DNA of 64,000 nt from Bos javanicus (Eukaryota; Chordata; Mammalia; Artiodactyla; Bovidae), in the NCBI RefSeq assembly GCF_032452875.1, contig NC_083878.1, positions 53,326,878 to 53,390,877 on the forward strand, in the 5' to 3' direction. The notes beneath the pieces are model-generated. The model searched no databases. It had not been told where the DNA came from and was given only the letters and a program-made list of their open reading frames with translations. This document shows positions 23,191-35,714 of the stretch, piece after piece (position 1 is the stretch's first letter; each line of letters starts with the position of its first letter). The position numbers and the translations under genes are program-made.

Positions 23191-23993
23191 TCAGTACAGT
23201 TCAGTTCAGTTCTATCACTCAGTTGTGTCCGACTCTTTGCGACCCCATGAATTGCAGCACACCAGGCCTGCCTGTCCATCACCAACACCGGGAGTTCACC
23301 CAATCTCACGTCCATAGAGTCGGTGATACCATCCAGCCATCTCAGCCTCTGTCATCCCCTTCTCGTCCTGCCCCCAATCCCTCCCAGCATCAGAGTCTTT
23401 TCCAATGAGTCAACTCTTCGCATGAGGTGGCCAAAGTACTGGAGTTTCAGCTTTAGCATCACTCCTTCCAACAACACCCAGGACTGGTCTCCTTTAGAAT
23501 GGACTAGTTGGATCTCCTTGCAGTCCAAGGGACTCTCAAGAGTCTTCTCCAACACCACAGTTCAAAAGCATCAATTCTTTGGCACTCAGCTTTCTTCACA
23601 GTCCAACTCTCATATCCATACATGACCACTAGAAAAACCATAGCCTTGACTAGACAGACCTTTGTTGGCAAAGTAATGTCTCTGCTTTTGAATATGCTGT
23701 CTAGGTTGGTCATAACTTTTCTTCCAAAGAGTAAGCATCTTTTAATTTCATGGCTGCAGTCACCATCTGCAGTGATTTTGGAGCCCAGAAAAATAAAGTC
23801 TGACACTGTTTCCACTGTTTCCCCATCTATTTCCCATGAAGTGATGGGACCAGATGCCATGATCTTCATTTTCTGAATGTTGAGCTTTAAGCCAACTTTT
23901 TCACTCTCCTCTTTCACTTTCATCAAGAGGGTTTTTAGTTCCTGTTCACTTTCTGCCATAAGGGTGGTGTCATCTGCATATCTGAGGTTATTA
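23191..23993 (-). mobile_element. BovB, antisense copy 8
   Basis: Pentamer tail at about 23196-23215 (CAGTTCAGTTCAGTT). The rest is a young-type BovB 3' third, ending just inside motif C (GGTGTCATCTGCATATCTGA). Minus frame 23504-23959 (151 codons) is the RT C-terminal side. Confidence 0.95.
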
Positions 23994-24107
23994 CCCCTTA
24001 ATCATAATTGCTAGTGTTTCTATTTCCCTGATTGAACCCTGATCATTAAAGTCCTAAAAGCAGAAGACAGTTATACCAGCAAATGGACTGATTACCTCAG
24101 GAATAGG

Positions 24108-24203
24108 CTCTGAGAGTTGGTGATGGACAGGGAAGCCTGGCGTGCTGCAGTCCATGGGATCACAAAGAGTCGGACATGACTGAGCAACTGAACTGAACTG
24201 AAC
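24108..24203 (+). mobile_element. BovB, extreme 3' end only (copy 9)
   Basis: About 95 bases: GAGAGTTGGTGATGGACAGG to the ACTGAACTGAACTGAA tail. A strongly 5'-truncated insertion. Confidence 0.85.
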
Positions 24204-24372
24204 CTCAAGATGACAAAAATAAACCTCTTTTTTTTTTGGGTAAGCCACTGTTCATTTAGTGTTTTCTATTATTCACAGATAAAGAAATCAGAACAAATAT
24301 ACAAGCTCTCTCTTCACTTGTTCCAAAGAGTAGAACTGCCCTCAGTACCAAAAATAACCCTATCTTATCCCA

Positions 24373-24566
24373 GGTGGTGGGTAGTGATTTAGTCACTTGT
24401 GATCCTATGGACTGTAGCCTGCAAGGCTCCTTCGTCCATGGCTTTCCCAGGTAAGAATACTGGAGTGAATTGCCATCCCCTTCTCCAAAGGATCTTCCCA
24501 AACCAGGGATCAAACCTGTGACTCCTGCACTGCAGGCAAATTCTTTACCATTGAGCCACCAGAGAG
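24373..24566 (-). mobile_element. Bov-tA SINE, antisense
   Basis: GGTGGTGGGTAGTGATTTAG left end, AAGAATACTGGAGTGAATTG body, TGCAGGCAAATTCTTTACC head side. Confidence 0.92.
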
Positions 24567-25065
24567 GATGAAAATCAGATCCATCTTCTCAGAATTGATT
24601 ATAAACTCTATAAGAACAATTTAATAGTAACAACTTTTCTTCCTGTTATACCTCTAAAATACAGCAGCAAAACAAGATTCATAGACACAAATATAAATAC
24701 TTATTGAATAATAAAATTAATACAAAGCCATTTATGGAAAAAATAATTTGTGAAACTATGGTATATATTTTTACACCCCTAGGATAACATTTTGCTGCTG
24801 AAAAGGTAATTCATTCTATGAATCATTTAAAGTACTAATTTTCAATTGCATTTCCATAACCTAGGGATTGTCAATTAATTTAGATAATAAATCCCATTGA
24901 AATTCCAAATTGGAAATTGTATTCCTTAAGTCATGGTTTCTACTCTAAAGTCCATAGTCTCCTGAGAAGAGGCCACAAACTGGAAGGAGTTCATCAATCA
25001 TGCATGCATTAGACATTATCAGAATATTAGCAATATGTATCTACTATGTATTTGAACTGCTATTT
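24567..25065. other. Unique AT-rich stretch
   Basis: No gene or repeat recognised. Confidence 0.4.
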
Positions 25066-25075
25066 TAAAATGCAT

Positions 25076-25194
25076 TTGTTGTTCAGTTGTTATCTTGTCT
25101 GACCCTTGTGACACCATGAACGCAGTTCTCCAGGCTTCTCTCTTCATGAGATTTTCAAGGCAAGAATGGACTAAGTTTCCATTTCCTTCTCCAC
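25076..25194 (-). mobile_element. Bov-tA SINE, antisense, 5'-truncated
   Basis: 119 bases of the tail-side half (TTGTTGTTCAGTTG to TTTCCATTTCCTTCTCCAC). Perfect 10-bp duplication TAAAATGCAT at 25066-25075 and 25195-25204. Confidence 0.9.
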
Positions 25195-25204
25195 TAAAAT
25201 GCAT

Positions 25205-26154
25205 ATGCATTTTTCTATTTTTGTCTGTTTCACACATATTTAAGTTACTAAAATCATGCTGTCGATTTTTCTATATTTGTTCATAATGAGTAGATATTAT
25301 TATCAGAAATATGTCATCTGGGTCTCTACAGGTAAAATCATCAGTAAATGATATGAATATCCAACTTAGTCTTTCTCCCTCAAAAATTTCCATTAAAATG
25401 CCAAAAGCAGTAAATAGAGAATTCTCTAACTGCATTGAAATATAGTAAAAGGCACCATCCATCTACCAAAAAATGTAGACAAGCTTCATAAAAATATAGC
25501 ACAAATGAGACCAAATGCCACCAGAAAAGTCTAATTAAGACAAAATAGCTTAATTTAATGATGGCAATATGTCCCTCATAGATAACGACCAGGTGGATAA
25601 TCTTTAAAAAATCCACCAATATTTCCATCAGTGGCAGAGTGGAGGCAATGAAATTTCATAGCTGCTGGCAGTAGGCAAGTTTCAAACATAAGAATGAATG
25701 TTGAAATCTCACTTCAGTACAACAGAGTGTGGAAATATTATGAGCCTTCCACTGGGATACAAAGTGAAATATATAGAAGAAAAAACAGATATTTTCACCA
25801 AATACATTGAATTTTAATCTCTTTAGGTGTTTATCTCTAGCTTGAGGTTTAAAGAAGCTACAATTATCTCAACATCATGAATCATTAAAACAAATATATA
25901 AAGTGGGATTTTCTGTGGGAGGTTGGATTCACTACTTTCAACAAATCAATTTCTTGAAAAACAATAAGATTGTAATAAGTGCTTAAGTGACATAAAAATA
26001 ACCAAATGCAGTGAACAGATCTTGTTTGGCTCTTGATTTTAAAAAATAAAGAAACAAAGGGTAGCACTTGTTGGATACGATTCTGGTATTGTGGTTATAT
26101 AACAAAGTGTCCTTAGACTTTACAAATGAATCATTGATGGACGATACCTAAGTG
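25205..26154. other. Unique AT-rich stretch, no gene seen
   Basis: Minus frames of 60-82 codons (25271-25462, 25380-25628, 25885-26067) are hydrophobic low-complexity readings without a motif. Confidence 0.4.
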
Positions 26155-26652
26155 TGTTAGGTAGAATAATGACCTCTCAAAGATGTTCCACATCATTTTT
26201 CTTGGAATCTGTAATATAGTGTGTTACATTGCAAAAGAGAAATTAAGGTAGTAGATAGAATTAAGATTGATAAGTAGGTGATCTCAAAATAAGGAAATTG
26301 TCCTCTATTGTTTGAATGGGCCCAACATAATTACAAGGATGCTCTGAAAGTATGAGACAGAAGTATAACATTCAGTGTCAGTGATGTAGTATGAGAAAGA
26401 TCCATCAGTCATGGCTAGCTTTGAAAATTGATTGGGACCAGAAGCCAAGGAATGGGAGAAGCAGGAAAAGGTGAGAAAATAAAATCTTTCTAGAGCATTC
26501 AGAAATGAGCAGAATTCTTTCAGTACCTTGATTTTATCCCAGTGAGACTCAGTTTGGACTTTTGACCACCAGAATTATAAGATTATAAATCTGTGCTATT
26601 TCAAGCATTTAAATTTCTAGTAATTTTTTACAACAGGAAAAGGAAATCAATA
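26155..26652 (+). mobile_element. MaLR-type (MLT1-like) LTR
   Basis: Starts TGTTAGGTAGAATAATGACC. The word order is that of a MaLR-type LTR: CTCAAAGATGTTCCACATC, GGGCCCAACATAATTACAAG, CTTGATTTTATCCCAGTGAG, GACCACCAGAATTATAAG, ending in CAACAGGAAAAGGAAATCAA. About 500 bp, decayed. Confidence 0.6.
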
Positions 26653-27027
26653 TTTTAGGATTTTAATTAAATATTTTTGCAAAATGATGAAAAAGCCAAC
26701 ACAAATAAAGCAAATGTAAATAACCATTAATTGAAGAGTATGCATTTTACTCATGTCTGTAGTTTTAGGTACATTTGGATTTTTTATGTAAAAAAAAAAG
26801 AAAAGAAATAAAAATCATTTTTATTGATGTATCAGAGCAGGAATGTCTTGGCAAAAAGCAAAGAAGAATATCCTTTCTCTTTCTGATTTGGTAATGTTTA
26901 TTATTTATTATTTTTTTATTATTAAACATTAATACTAATGTTTATTATTATTTATTATTATTTGGTAATATTTCTTGGAAGGTAAACCAGGTTAGACAGT
27001 CTGGAGATAGACATGTATACTATTGAT
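26653..27027. other. AT-rich stretch with a TTA-rich tract
   Basis: 26888-26975 is dominated by TTATTA repeats and contains the same TTTATTATTATTTATT wording twice. Nothing else seen. Confidence 0.5.
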
Positions 27028-27177
27028 TTGTTGTTTGATTGCTCAGTCATATCCTACTCTTTGCCACTCCATGACCTGCAGCACACCAGGCTTCCTTGTT
27101 CTTCACTGACTGTCTCATGGAGTTTGCTCAAACTCATGTGCATTGAGTCAATGATGCAATCCAACTATCTCCTCCTA
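27028..27177 (-). mobile_element. BovB, old antisense 3'-end fragment (copy 10)
   Basis: TGTTTGATTGCTCAGTCATA, CACCAGGCTTCCTTGTTC, TGTGCATTGAGTCAATGATG: reverse complement of the last 150 bases of an old BovB. Confidence 0.85.
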
Positions 27178-28107
27178 TCACATATAGATTCTTGAAATTT
27201 TCTCTGGATGTATATCACAAAGAAAAGCTCACATAGCTCCATTAAACAACATATATGACTATATGTACTATATACATAGTGACTATATGTATACATGACG
27301 ATAATAGCTGTGGCATTATTTGCCACTTGAGAGAGCATGAAACACCCTGGTTGTACATGATTAAGAGAGTGAAGCTGTAAAATGAGATGGATGGACATTA
27401 TGTAGAATTAGGCAGTGGTTAAAATCACCAAAATACAATCAATAAGTAACACAATGCTATTCACATAAAATAAAAATGTGCATCCACATATATATACTTT
27501 TTAAAGAAATAATGATGACTCTGGAGATACAGACAAAAACAAGGAAAATTCAGGGGAAACTCACTATAGACACAAACAAGCAAAACAGATCATAACATTA
27601 ACTCTAAAACTGATAGGTTTCAAGTTTTCAAGCAGATACCTCCCTTTTGTAAATAGTGGTAGAGTTTAGAATCTTGAATTTTATTCCTCTATGCAATCTT
27701 GCCCAACCTCTCCAAATCATCCTTTCCACTGAAGAAAACAAATGTATTTGAAATGGGAGAAATTTTAAATAGGACCATGGTATTCCTTGTTTAAAATCTT
27801 TCCTTGTCTCTTAGGAAGTAATGCAGAATCCTCAGTACTCTGTCCTCCAAACAGAGGACCAGCCTTGGGTGCCTCATGCCACTCTTTTGTCTTCTGTTCA
27901 TTCCAACCCTATCTATCTCCTTTCATTTGCAGTTTCCTGTTCTCTCCTCACTTAACACCTTCACTCTTTTGTTTCTCCAAGCTACCACTTTCTCCCCAGC
28001 ATACACACACTAAGTAGAAAACCATACAGAATCATACAAAAGGAAACCAAACTATTCAAATACAAATAACATCTAAGATAAAAACACACTGGGAAAATGT
28101 CCTTAGA
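27178..28107. other. Unique stretch, no gene seen
   Basis: Pyrimidine-rich part at 27790-27965 could be a very old L2 piece but is too diverged to call. TA-rich tract near 27245-27305. Confidence 0.35.
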
Positions 28108-28880
28108 ATAAATCCCCCTATGGCAGAAAGTAAAGAGGAGCTAAAAAGCCTCTTGATGAAAGTGAAAGTGGAGAGTGAAAAAGTTGGCTTAAAGCTCAAC
28201 ATTCAGAAAACGAAGATCACGGCATCCGGTCCCATCACTTCATGGGAAATAGATAGGGAAACAGTGGAAACAGTGTCAGACTTTATTTTTCTGGGCTCCA
28301 AAATCACTGCAGATGGATACTGCAGTCATGAAATTAAAAGACGCTTACTCCTTGGAAGGAAAGTTATGACCAACCTAGATAACATATTCAAAAGCAGAGA
28401 CATTACTTTGCCAACAAAGGTTCGTCTAGTCAAGGCTATGGTTTTTCCAGTGGTCATGTATGGATGTGAAAGTTGGACTGTGAAGAAGACTGAGCGCCAA
28501 AGAATTGATGCTTTTGAAGTGTGGAACACCAGACTCTTGAGAGTCCCTTGGACTGCAAGGAGATCCAACCAGTCCATTCTGAAGGAGATCAGCCCTGGGA
28601 TTTCTTTGGAGGGAATGATACTGAAGCTGAAACTCCAGTACTTTGGCCACCTCATGCGAAGAGTTGACTCATTGGAAAAGACTCTGATGCTGGGAAGGAT
28701 TGGGGACAAAAGGAGAAGGGGATGACAGAGGATGAGATGGCTAGATGGCATCACTGACTCGATGGACGTGAGGTGAGTGAACTCCGGGAGTTTGTGATGG
28801 ACAGGCAGGCCTGGCGTGCTGCAATTCATGGGGTCCCAAAGTGTTGGACACGACTGAGTGACTGAACTGAACTGAACTGA
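28108..28880 (+). mobile_element. BovB, 5'-truncated copy 11
   Basis: Starts directly after motif C (CTATGGCAGAAAG) and ends with the ACTGA tail at 28861-28880. Young-type sequence. Confidence 0.95.
28120..28725 (+). pseudogene. BovB RT C-terminal region, 201 codons open
   Basis: The longest open frame in the window. It starts at MAESKEELKSLL, immediately past the catalytic motif C, and runs through the post-palm region (ETVSDFIFLGSKITADG, LKLQYFGHLMRRVDSLEK) to the basic end RRRG. It has no catalytic residues, because the element was truncated there, so it cannot reverse-transcribe. On the other strand 28326-28886 is also open for 186 codons, a shadow seen in many BovB copies. Confidence 0.85.
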
Positions 28881-28916
28881 ATGCATATCTATAGTATCTT
28901 ATGCTTATCCTTTTTA

Positions 28917-29199
28917 ATACTAACTTAGAAGGATTAAGTGAAACCTCCATGGAATTCTCCAGGCCAGAATACTAGAGTGGGTTGCCATGCCCTCCTCCGA
29001 TGGATCTTCCCAACTCAGGCACTGAACCCAGGTCTCTCACATTGCAGGCAGATTCTGTACCATCTGAGCTACCAGGGAAGCCCAAGAATACTGGAGTGGG
29101 TAGCCTATCCTTTCTCCAGGGGATCTTCCCGACCTAGGAATAGAACCAGGGTCTACAGCATTGCAGGCAGATTCTTTACCAGCTGAGCTACCAGGAAAA
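28917..29199 (-). mobile_element. Dimeric Bov-tA-type SINE, antisense, between 28-bp direct repeats
   Basis: Two units in reverse complement: CCATGGAATTCTCCAGGCC to CTGAGCTACCAGGGAAGCCC, then a second ending GCTGAGCTACCAGG. Left (28889-28916) and right (29200-29227) flanks share 28 bases with one mismatch. About 30 bases between the left repeat and the recognisable SINE are probably its rearranged tail. Confidence 0.85.
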
Positions 29200-29227
29200 C
29201 TATAGTATCTTATACTTATCCTTTTTA

Positions 29228-30543
29228 GAACTGAAATTGAAAATTTTCTTCTGTTCTTGTTGTACATTGTTTTGATTTCCATAAAATATTTCCCATCATG
29301 AGAGCTTTTTGAGAACAGGGCCTCTCTCTCTCTTTTTTTTTTGTCTGCTACAGTTTAAGGCCTCCTAAAATATACAGTGAGTGAATTTTAAATGATTCAT
29401 GTGTGTAAACTCCTGATATGAAAATAAACTTACTTAGAATATTAAAATAATGTCATCTACCTGTGAGAGATGAGTTAGTCAAAATTTAAATAAGGATTAC
29501 AGGCATGTAATGCACATAATTAATATATAAATCTAACTCTATATATCAATGAAAATGCATACTGAAAATTCTTTTCAAATTCCTCATTTTGAAAAAAGTA
29601 TCATTTATTATTTTTACAGGATTATAAGTTATCCAAATCTCAATTTCTGAACTCAGAGCAAAATAAGTCTGATTAATAAGAATAAAAAAGTAAAAAAAAA
29701 AATATCAAACCCATCTGAAGTATTTAGAAAGATGAAAGCTTTCTAAATTCCTCTTGGGTCAAAGAGGAAGTGATTATGATAATTTTAGTCTATTTAGAAA
29801 ATTACAAGTACGAGTTCCAAGAAAGAGGCAAAAGAACACTTTGGCATATTTCACTATACTGAAATGAATAAACTTGGAAACAATTAGGTACAAATTTAAA
29901 AGGGGGTACTTTCTCTAATTTGAAATCAGAAAATTAAAAGAAAAATCCAAACTATCATTCAGATACAATATTATTTGGACCAAACCAATAAACACCATAG
30001 AAGTTAACAGAGAGCTGATATCTACAAACTTTTTTCCAGAATAGATTGGTTTAAGATTTCTAAGACATATGATCTCTATTGGAGCAACTCAACTCTTCTG
30101 TGTAATGCAAAAGCATTCACAGATAGTACATAAATGAATGTATGAGACTTTGTTCCAATAAAACTTTTTTATGGATACTAAAATTTGAATTTTGTAAAAT
30201 TTATATTAGATCAAATTTTATATATTTATATATTCAAAAATTTATATATCATATATTTAAATTTTATAATAGGTAAAAATGTCTTCCTTATTTTGCATTT
30301 TCTCAACTGTTAAAAGATGTAAGCTTGTAAAATCCATTCATTGCTCTTTAACTACACAAAAACATAGAAGGAAACTGACTGTAGCTTGACAATCCATGAC
30401 CAAACTTCCATCAGTCAAGTACAAATACTAAAGATAACAACCAGGGACTGAGAGCCATGGGAATAATAGGAAATAAACTGAAATTACATGCCATGAAATA
30501 GTTGAATTTAGACATTCCTGTATTTTATTTTTTATTAGTCATT
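29228..30543. other. Unique AT-rich stretch, no gene seen
   Basis: A CT-run followed by a T-run at about 29322-29343, an A-run at 29690-29702. No repeat family or open frame recognised. Confidence 0.45.
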
Positions 30544-30684
30544 GGCTGAAGAAGGGAATGGCAACCCACTCCAGTATTCTTGCCTGGAGAATTCCATGGA
30601 CAGAGGGGCCTATAGGGCTACAGTCCATGGGGTCACAAAGAGTCAGACATGACTGAGAGGCTAACAACACTGTCACTGTCACTG
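30544..30684 (+). mobile_element. Bov-tA SINE, 5'-truncated
   Basis: GAAGGGAATGGCAACCCACT to the CACTGTCACTGTCACTG tail. Confidence 0.92.
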
Positions 30685-30734
30685 TGATATAATTGACATA
30701 TTATATAGCAACATTACTACCACAATGTTAGTCC

Positions 30735-30792
30735 AATACAATATTGTAATTAGCCTCCAATTAAAATAAATAAATTTATATTAAAAAAAAAC
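30735..30792 (+). mobile_element. L1 3'-terminal stub
   Basis: AATATTGTAATTAGCCTCC followed by AATTAAAATAAATAAATT and an A-run matches the last bases of ruminant L1. Confidence 0.5.
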
Positions 30793-30799
30793 AGGTCCA

Positions 30800-32843
30800 T
30801 GTTCACAATTGTATGTGTGTGTGTTTGTTGAAAAGGTTTGTATTTACTCTCTTAGCAACTTTCAAATATACAATAAAGTATTATAAGCTATAGTAACCAT
30901 GAAGTATGTTACATACCCAGAAATTACTTACCTTATATTTGGAAGTTTGTGCCTTTTGATGCTTTTCACCCATTTCCCCCACTGTGCCCTCATCTTCACC
31001 CTGGCAACCACCAATCCACTACTCTGCTTATATGTTTGTTTGTTTGTTTATTCCACATAGAAGTGAGATCATACAGTATTTATATATCTCTGTCTTATTT
31101 CACATAGCATAATGCACTCAGGATACATCTATTTTATCACAAATGGGAGGATTTTTATATTTTATGGCTGTTGTTTCCATGTTTTGGCTATTGTGAATAA
31201 TGATGCAATGAATATGGGAATGCAGATCCTGTTTTTATTTCCTTTGTATATATACCCAGAAATGGAATTATTGAATCATATGGTGTTTCTACTTTTAAGT
31301 TTTTAAGGAACTGCCATACTGTTTTGCAGAGTGGTTATATCCTTTTATATTCCCATCAATAGCATAAGAATTTGCTTTTCTCCACAACCTCAACACTTAA
31401 TATCTCTTGTTTTTCTGATATGAGCCATTCTAACAGGTGTGAGCTGACATCTCATTGTGGTTTTGAATCACACTTTCCTGATGAAGGATGATGTTTGGCA
31501 CATTTTCCTGAACCTATTGGCTATTTGAATAGCAACTTTGGAAAAAATGCCTTTTAATTTTGCTTATTTTTTAAATTGGTATATTATTTTATTGCTATTG
31601 AGTTTATGACTTCCTTATATATTTTGGATATTAACCCATTGTAATATATATAACTTGCAAATATTTTCTCCCATTACAGCTATTTCCATAGATTGCTTTT
31701 TCATTTTGCTTATTGATCCTTTTGCTGTATAGAAGCCTTTTAGTCTGATGTAAGCAAGTTTATTTTGTTGCTGGTGACTTTAGTGTTAACTGAAAAAATA
31801 TTATTGTCAATACCAACGTCAAAGAGCTTTTACTCTGTGTTTTCTTCCTGGATTTTCATGGTTCCATGTCTTATATTTCAGTCTTTAAACCATTTCAAGT
31901 TAATTATTGTGAGTGATATAAGGGGTCTAGCTTCTTTCCATTGCATTGAATATTCATTTTTCCAGAACCATATATTGAAGAGACTCTCTTTCCTTATTGA
32001 TTATTCTTGGCTCCCTGTCTAACATTAAGTGACCGTATATGCATGTGTTTGTTTCTAGACTCTCCATTCTATTCCATAACTCTGTCTGTTTTTATTGCAG
32101 TATTTTGATTACTATAGTTTTGCAATAATAGTTGAAACCAGGAAGTGTGATGCCTCCAGCTTAATTCTGTATCAAGATTGCTTTGGAAATTTGTCCATGT
32201 ATTTCAGGTTGTTTTCCAGATTATCCAATTTGTTGGAATATATATATATATATTTTTTTTTCATAGTAGTATCGGGATTCTTTGTATTTCTGTGGTCTCC
32301 TTTATAGAGACTCTTCTTTCATTCATTTGTGATTTTGCCTTTTTGTCCTGGTTAAAACAGCTAAAGGTTTGTATATTATGTGTATATTTTCATAATTCAT
32401 AACATTCAACCTCTTTGAAGTTCTTTGAGTCTTGTGAATGTGGATGTCCATATCTCTCCCCAGGTTGAAAAATTTTCTGCATTATTGCTTTTTGTAGACT
32501 TTCTCTTTCCTTTCTTTGAGCCCCAAAATAGTATACTGTTTCTTTCATTAGTGTACCATAGTCCCATGAAATTTTGTCTTTTTTCTTTTTTTTTTCTTTA
32601 TACTTCTCTGTTTAAATAATTTTAAAGGTCCTACCTTCTAAATCATTGCTTCTTTCTTCTGGTTAGTGGGAGTCTGATATTGAGGTTCTCTATTGAATTC
32701 TTTAATTTAGTCATAATACTCTTCAGCACTTACATTTCTGCCTTTTATGTTTTGAGGATTTCTATTTTTCTTCAAATTTCTCACTTTTTCATGCATTAAT
32801 TTCTTAATTTTGTTTAGTTTTCTGTGTTATAGTCCACTAAAAT
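30800..32843 (-). mobile_element. Old L1M element, 3' portion (3' UTR, ORF2 end, ORF1), antisense
   Basis: Reverse complement of an old mammalian L1. The 3' UTR (CAACTTTCAAATATACAATA, ACCCATTTCCCCCACTGTGC) and ORF2 C-terminal region run to about 32180. A short inner ORF2 block lies at 32200-32360. After a large deletion, ORF1 sequence follows at 32390-32830, including the coiled-coil part near 32640-32740. At 32844 it is cut by a younger L1 and resumes at 36000 with 5' UTR sequence. No usable frames. Confidence 0.85.
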
Positions 32844-34185
32844 TCTTTTTTTAAAAATTATTTATTAGAATACAGTTGATTCACAACATTGTATTACTTT
32901 CAGGTGTACAAAAAAGTGATTCAGTTATACATATATATATATTTTTTTAATTTTTCCCATATTTATTGTTACAGAATATAGAGTTTCCTGTGCTATATAG
33001 TGTCTTTGCCGGCTATCTGCCTTATATATAATACTGTGTATATGTTAATTCCAAGCTCCTAATTTATCCCTTCCCCCGACATTTATTCCTTGGTAACCAT
33101 GTTTATTTTTGAATCTGTGAGTATGTTTCTGTTTTATATATAACTTCATGTGTATCTATTTTTTTTTCAAAAATTAAAATTCTACATTTGAGCAATATAT
33201 AATATGACGTTTTTCTTACTTTTTTTCATACTTTACCTAGTATAATAAACTTTAGGTCCATTCATGTTTCTGAAAGTGGAATTATTGTAATCTCTTTTTA
33301 AAAATGTTTTTTTTTTTTCATTTCTATGGCTAAGTAATATTCCATTGTTACCCATTCATCTGTCAATGGATATTTACATTGATTTTGTGTCTTGGCTATT
33401 GTAAACAGCATTGTTAAGAACATTGGTGTGCATATATCCTTTTGGACCATGGTTTTCTCCAAATATATGCCCAGGATTAATATTGCTCGATCATATGGTA
33501 GCCCTATTTTTATTTTTTAAGGAACCTCCATACTGTTCTCAATAGTGGCTCTATTGATTTACATTCCAATCAACAGTGTAGGAGGGTTCCGTTTTCTCCA
33601 CACCCCATCCAGAACTTACTGTTTGTAAACTTTTTAATGACAACCATTCTAACAAATGTGAAGTGATACTTCTTTGTAGTTTTGATTTGCTTTATTCTAA
33701 TAATTAGTGATGTTGAGCATGCACCTATTGGCCCCCTGTATGTCTTCTTCTGGATAAATGTCTATTTAGGTCTTCCACTCATTTTTGACTGGGTTATTTG
33801 TTTGTTTGCTTGCTTCTGACAAAAAGCTGCATGAGCTGTTTGCATATTTTGAATACTAATTGCTTATTGGTTGCTTCATTTGCAAATATTTTCTCCCATT
33901 CTGTGGGTTGTCTGTTTGTTTCATTTATGATTTCCTTTGCTGTGCAAAAGCTTTTAAGTTTAATTAGGTCCCTTTTTTTCTCTCGTTGCTCTAGCAGGTG
34001 AATCAAAAATATATTGCTGCAACTGATGCTAAAGGGTGTTCTGCCTATATTGTTGCTTAAGAGTTTCATAGTGTTTGGCCTTATATTTAGGTCTTTGATC
34101 CATTTTGAAGTTATTTCAGTGTATTGAAGTTTGGAATGTTCTAATTTCAAAGAAGAGTTAATACCCAACCTTCTGCAAGTCATTT
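32844..34185 (-). mobile_element. Younger cetartiodactyl L1, 3' segment (antisense)
   Basis: Starts with a T-run (antisense poly(A)) and the 3' UTR wording ACAGTTGATTCACAACATTG and TTTCAGGTGTACA. It continues through the 3' UTR into ORF2 C-terminal codons. It stops at about 34185, where the sequence turns round into sense L1. Inserted into the older L1M. Confidence 0.88.
33794..34183 (-). pseudogene. L1 ORF2 C-terminal remnant
   Basis: A 129-codon minus frame with the L1 ORF2 C-terminal signature: SKWIKDLNIRPNTMKLL, DLIKLKSFCTAKEII and NRQPTEWEKIFANEA. In intact ORF2p this lies downstream of the RT. The frame begins at the inversion breakpoint, so the first codons are not native. Fossil. Confidence 0.85.
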
Positions 34186-34528
34186 AAAATATTGCAGAGG
34201 AAAGAACCCTCCCAAACTCATTCTACAAGACCACCATCACCCTAATACTAAAACCAGGTAAAGATACCACACAAAAAGAAAATTACAAGCTAATATCACT
34301 GATGAATATGGACACAAAAATATTCAACAATATCCAACCAAATCGAATCCAACAACACATTAAAAAGATCATGCATCATAATCAAGTGGAATTTGTCCCA
34401 GGGATGCAAGGATTATTCGATATATGCACACCAATGCATGTGATCCACCAGACAAAGAAACTGAAGACTAAAAAAACATCTGATCAACTCAAAAGATGCA
34501 AAAACATTTTGACAAAATCCAACACCCA

Positions 34529-34831
34529 GGACATTCCTGGTGGTCCAGTGGTAAAGAATCTGCCTGGGGACAGATGCAGGGGACACATCAATGCAGGGGA
34601 CACAGGTTCAGTCCCTGGTCTGGGAAGACTCCACATGCCATGTGGAAACTAAGTGCATGCACCACAGCTTCTGAGCACACATCTGCAACTACTGACCCCA
34701 CACACCCTAGAGCCTGGGCAATGAGAAGCCTGAGCACCATAATTAAGAGTAGCCCTGCTCACTACAACTATAGAAAGCCCTTATGCAGCAACAAAGATCC
34801 AGCCCAGCCAAAAATTAATTAATTAATTAAA
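34529..34831 (+). mobile_element. CHR-2-type SINE inside the inverted L1 segment
   Basis: GACATTCCTGGTGGTCCAG head, TGGGAAGACTCCACATGCC body, TTAATTAATTAATTAA tail. Flanked by a 15-bp duplication with one mismatch (AAAATCCAACACCCA at 34514-34528; 34832-34846). Confidence 0.9.
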
Positions 34832-34875
34832 AAAATCCAACCCCCATTTATGATAAAAACAAAACTCTCCAGGAA

Positions 34876-35314
34876 GTGGGCATAAAGGGAACCTACCTCA
34901 ACATAATAAAGGCTATACACAACAAACCCACAGCAAACATCATTCTCAATGTTGAAGAACTGAAAGCATTTCCTCTAAGATTAAGAATAAGAAAAGAGAG
35001 TCCACTCTTACCACGATTATTCAACATAGCCTTAGAAGTCTTAGCCATGGCAATTAGAGAAGAAAAAGAAGTCAAAGGAATCCAGATATGGGAAAGAAGG
35101 AGTAAAACTCTCACTATTTGCAGACAACATGATACTGCACATTGAAAATCCTAAATATGTTACCAGAAAACTACTAGAGATGATAAATGAATTCAGTAAA
35201 GTTGTAGGATACAAACTTAATAATACACAGAAATCTGTTCCATTCCTATACACTAATAATGAAAGATCAAAAAGAGAAATTAAACAAGTCAATTTACAAT
35301 CACATCAAAAATAA
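34876..35314 (+). pseudogene. L1 ORF2 reverse transcriptase palm remnant
   Basis: Frames 34876-35145 and 35129-35314 carry L1 RT wording: IKAIHNKPTANIILN, PLLPRLFNIALEVLAMAIR, KGIQI, and later LYTNNERSKREIK. The catalytic FADD region (about 35116-35130) is frameshifted, reading as RQHDTAH in one frame. Non-functional. Confidence 0.8.
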
Positions 35315-35714
35315 TAAATTACCTAGGAATAAACCAACCTAAGGAAGCAAAAGACATGTAATCTGAAAACTATAAAATGCTGCTAAAAGAAGTCATCAAT
35401 GTCACAAATAGATGGAGAGATATACCATCTTATTGGAATGGGAGAATCAATATTGTCAAAATGACTATACTGCCTGAGGCAATCTACAAATTAATGCAAT
35501 CCCTATTAAATTACCAATGGCATTTCTCATAAAACTAGACCAAAACATTAAAATTTGCACAGAAAGATCCTAAATACAAAGCAATCCTGAGAAAGAAAAT
35601 CAATGGAGGGATCAAGGTCCCTGACTTCAGACTATACTACAAACTTCAGTAACCAAAAACCAGTATGATACTGGTACAGAAACAGAAATATAGATTAATG
35701 GAATGGGATAGAAA

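Noticed and set aside
28120..28725. 201-codon open frame as a host gene
   Set aside because: It reads as BovB RT C-terminal sequence throughout and lies in a truncated element with a pentamer tail.
28326..28886. 186-codon minus-strand frame as a gene
   Set aside because: It is the antisense shadow of BovB, repeated opposite many other copies.
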